DNA of 14,191 nt from the NCBI GenBank assembly GCA_044224215.1, contig JBGAKX010000115.1:1-14191 (forward strand), written 5' to 3'. The translations under genes and the position numbers were made by a program. The notes beneath the pieces were generated by a model. It saw only the letters and a list, made by a program, of their open reading frames with translations, made no database searches and was not told the origin of the DNA. The DNA comes from DAOMFM01 sp035429825. GTDB lineage: Bacteria > Acidobacteriota > Blastocatellia > UBA7656 > JADIYM01. This document shows positions 14,025 through 14,191 of the stretch, piece after piece (position 1 is the stretch's first letter; the number at the start of each line of letters is the position of its first letter).

Positions 14025-14191
14025 TCAGCCGGTCGTCAGGCCGACGAGCTCCTGGAACCTCGCATCCGACCTGAGTTCCGCAAAATCAGAATCGTTGCGC
14101 GCGTGCGACCGGTGAATCTCGCGGCCCTCGACCGCGCGCTCGAGCGTGCGCAGCCCCTCCTCGGTCGCGCCGGACCGAACTTGAGCAGCGG
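14025..14191 (-). CDS. TPR-type repeat protein, C-terminal end (5' part outside window)
   Basis: The minus strand is open from the window edge to TGA at 14025-14027, giving 55 complete codons. The peptide contains EEGLRTLERAVEGREI followed by RNDSDFAELRSDARFQELVG. The pattern of a helix ending in LERAVE, then DSDF-ELRSDARFQEL, is the usual closing unit of tetratricopeptide-repeat proteins (D-DL-LR-DPRF-L). What precedes it cannot be seen: it could be a stand-alone TPR protein, a protein kinase with TPRs or a periplasmic TPR protein. It is on the same strand as glmR, 40 bases upstream, so it may be the first visible gene of that transcript. The family call rests on one short motif. Confidence 0.65.
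   Translation of the reverse strand, partial: AAQVRSGATEEGLRTLERAVEGREIHRSHARNDSDFAELRSDARFQELVGLTTG

Noticed and set aside
1..14191. Mobile element, CRISPR array, defence system or biosynthetic cluster
   Set aside because: No transposase, integrase, spaced repeats, toxin-antitoxin pair or biosynthetic enzymes are seen; the genes are standard metabolism, wall and repair genes.

Overview
This is a GC-rich bacterial chromosome window with the look of core genome: cell-wall precursor genes, pantothenate genes and a housekeeping helicase, all intact and tightly packed. I see no insertion sequence, phage module, CRISPR array, rRNA or tRNA. Codon use (strong G/C in third positions) is uniform across the genes. 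The gene mix, including a secreted peptidoglycan-binding protein of unknown type, a two-part DUF4287/SRPBCC protein and a candidate sigma-54 promoter, would suit an Acidobacteriota-like soil organism. That assignment is inference, with low confidence, because no rRNA marker is present.

Layout. Positions 1-552 (+) hold the C-terminal end of a Gfo/Idh/MocA-type oxidoreductase. After a 280-base gap with a good sigma-54 promoter candidate comes a secreted protein with a central peptidoglycan-binding domain (833-2254, +), closed by a strong hairpin terminator (about 2275-2320). Facing it is a LysM plus lytic transglycosylase gene (2331-3179, -). This is divergent from a HEAT-repeat gene (3279-4082, +) that appears to be read from a leaderless mRNA. 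The HEAT gene ends 13 bases from the end of the next block.

From 4096 to the right edge every gene is on the minus strand. In transcription order they are: a TPR-type protein tail (partial), yvcK/glmR, glmU, glmS, a DUF4287-SRPBCC protein, a UvrD/PcrA helicase, panB, panC and panD. Two functional groups stand out. The first is glmR-glmU-glmS, which controls and carries out UDP-N-acetylglucosamine synthesis, the entry to peptidoglycan. GlmS makes glucosamine-6-phosphate, GlmU makes UDP-GlcNAc, and YvcK/GlmR proteins are known in Bacillus as UDP-GlcNAc-responsive factors acting on GlmS. The second is panBCD, a complete short operon for pantothenate (coenzyme A precursor) from ketoisovalerate and aspartate, with 9- and 6-base gaps.

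No wholly new system is visible. The items most worth a second look are the physical linkage of the GlmS regulator with its target pathway, the sigma-54 promoter candidate, the leaderless HEAT gene, the cell-wall proteins of partly unknown architecture, and several perfect inverted repeats placed just upstream of start codons.
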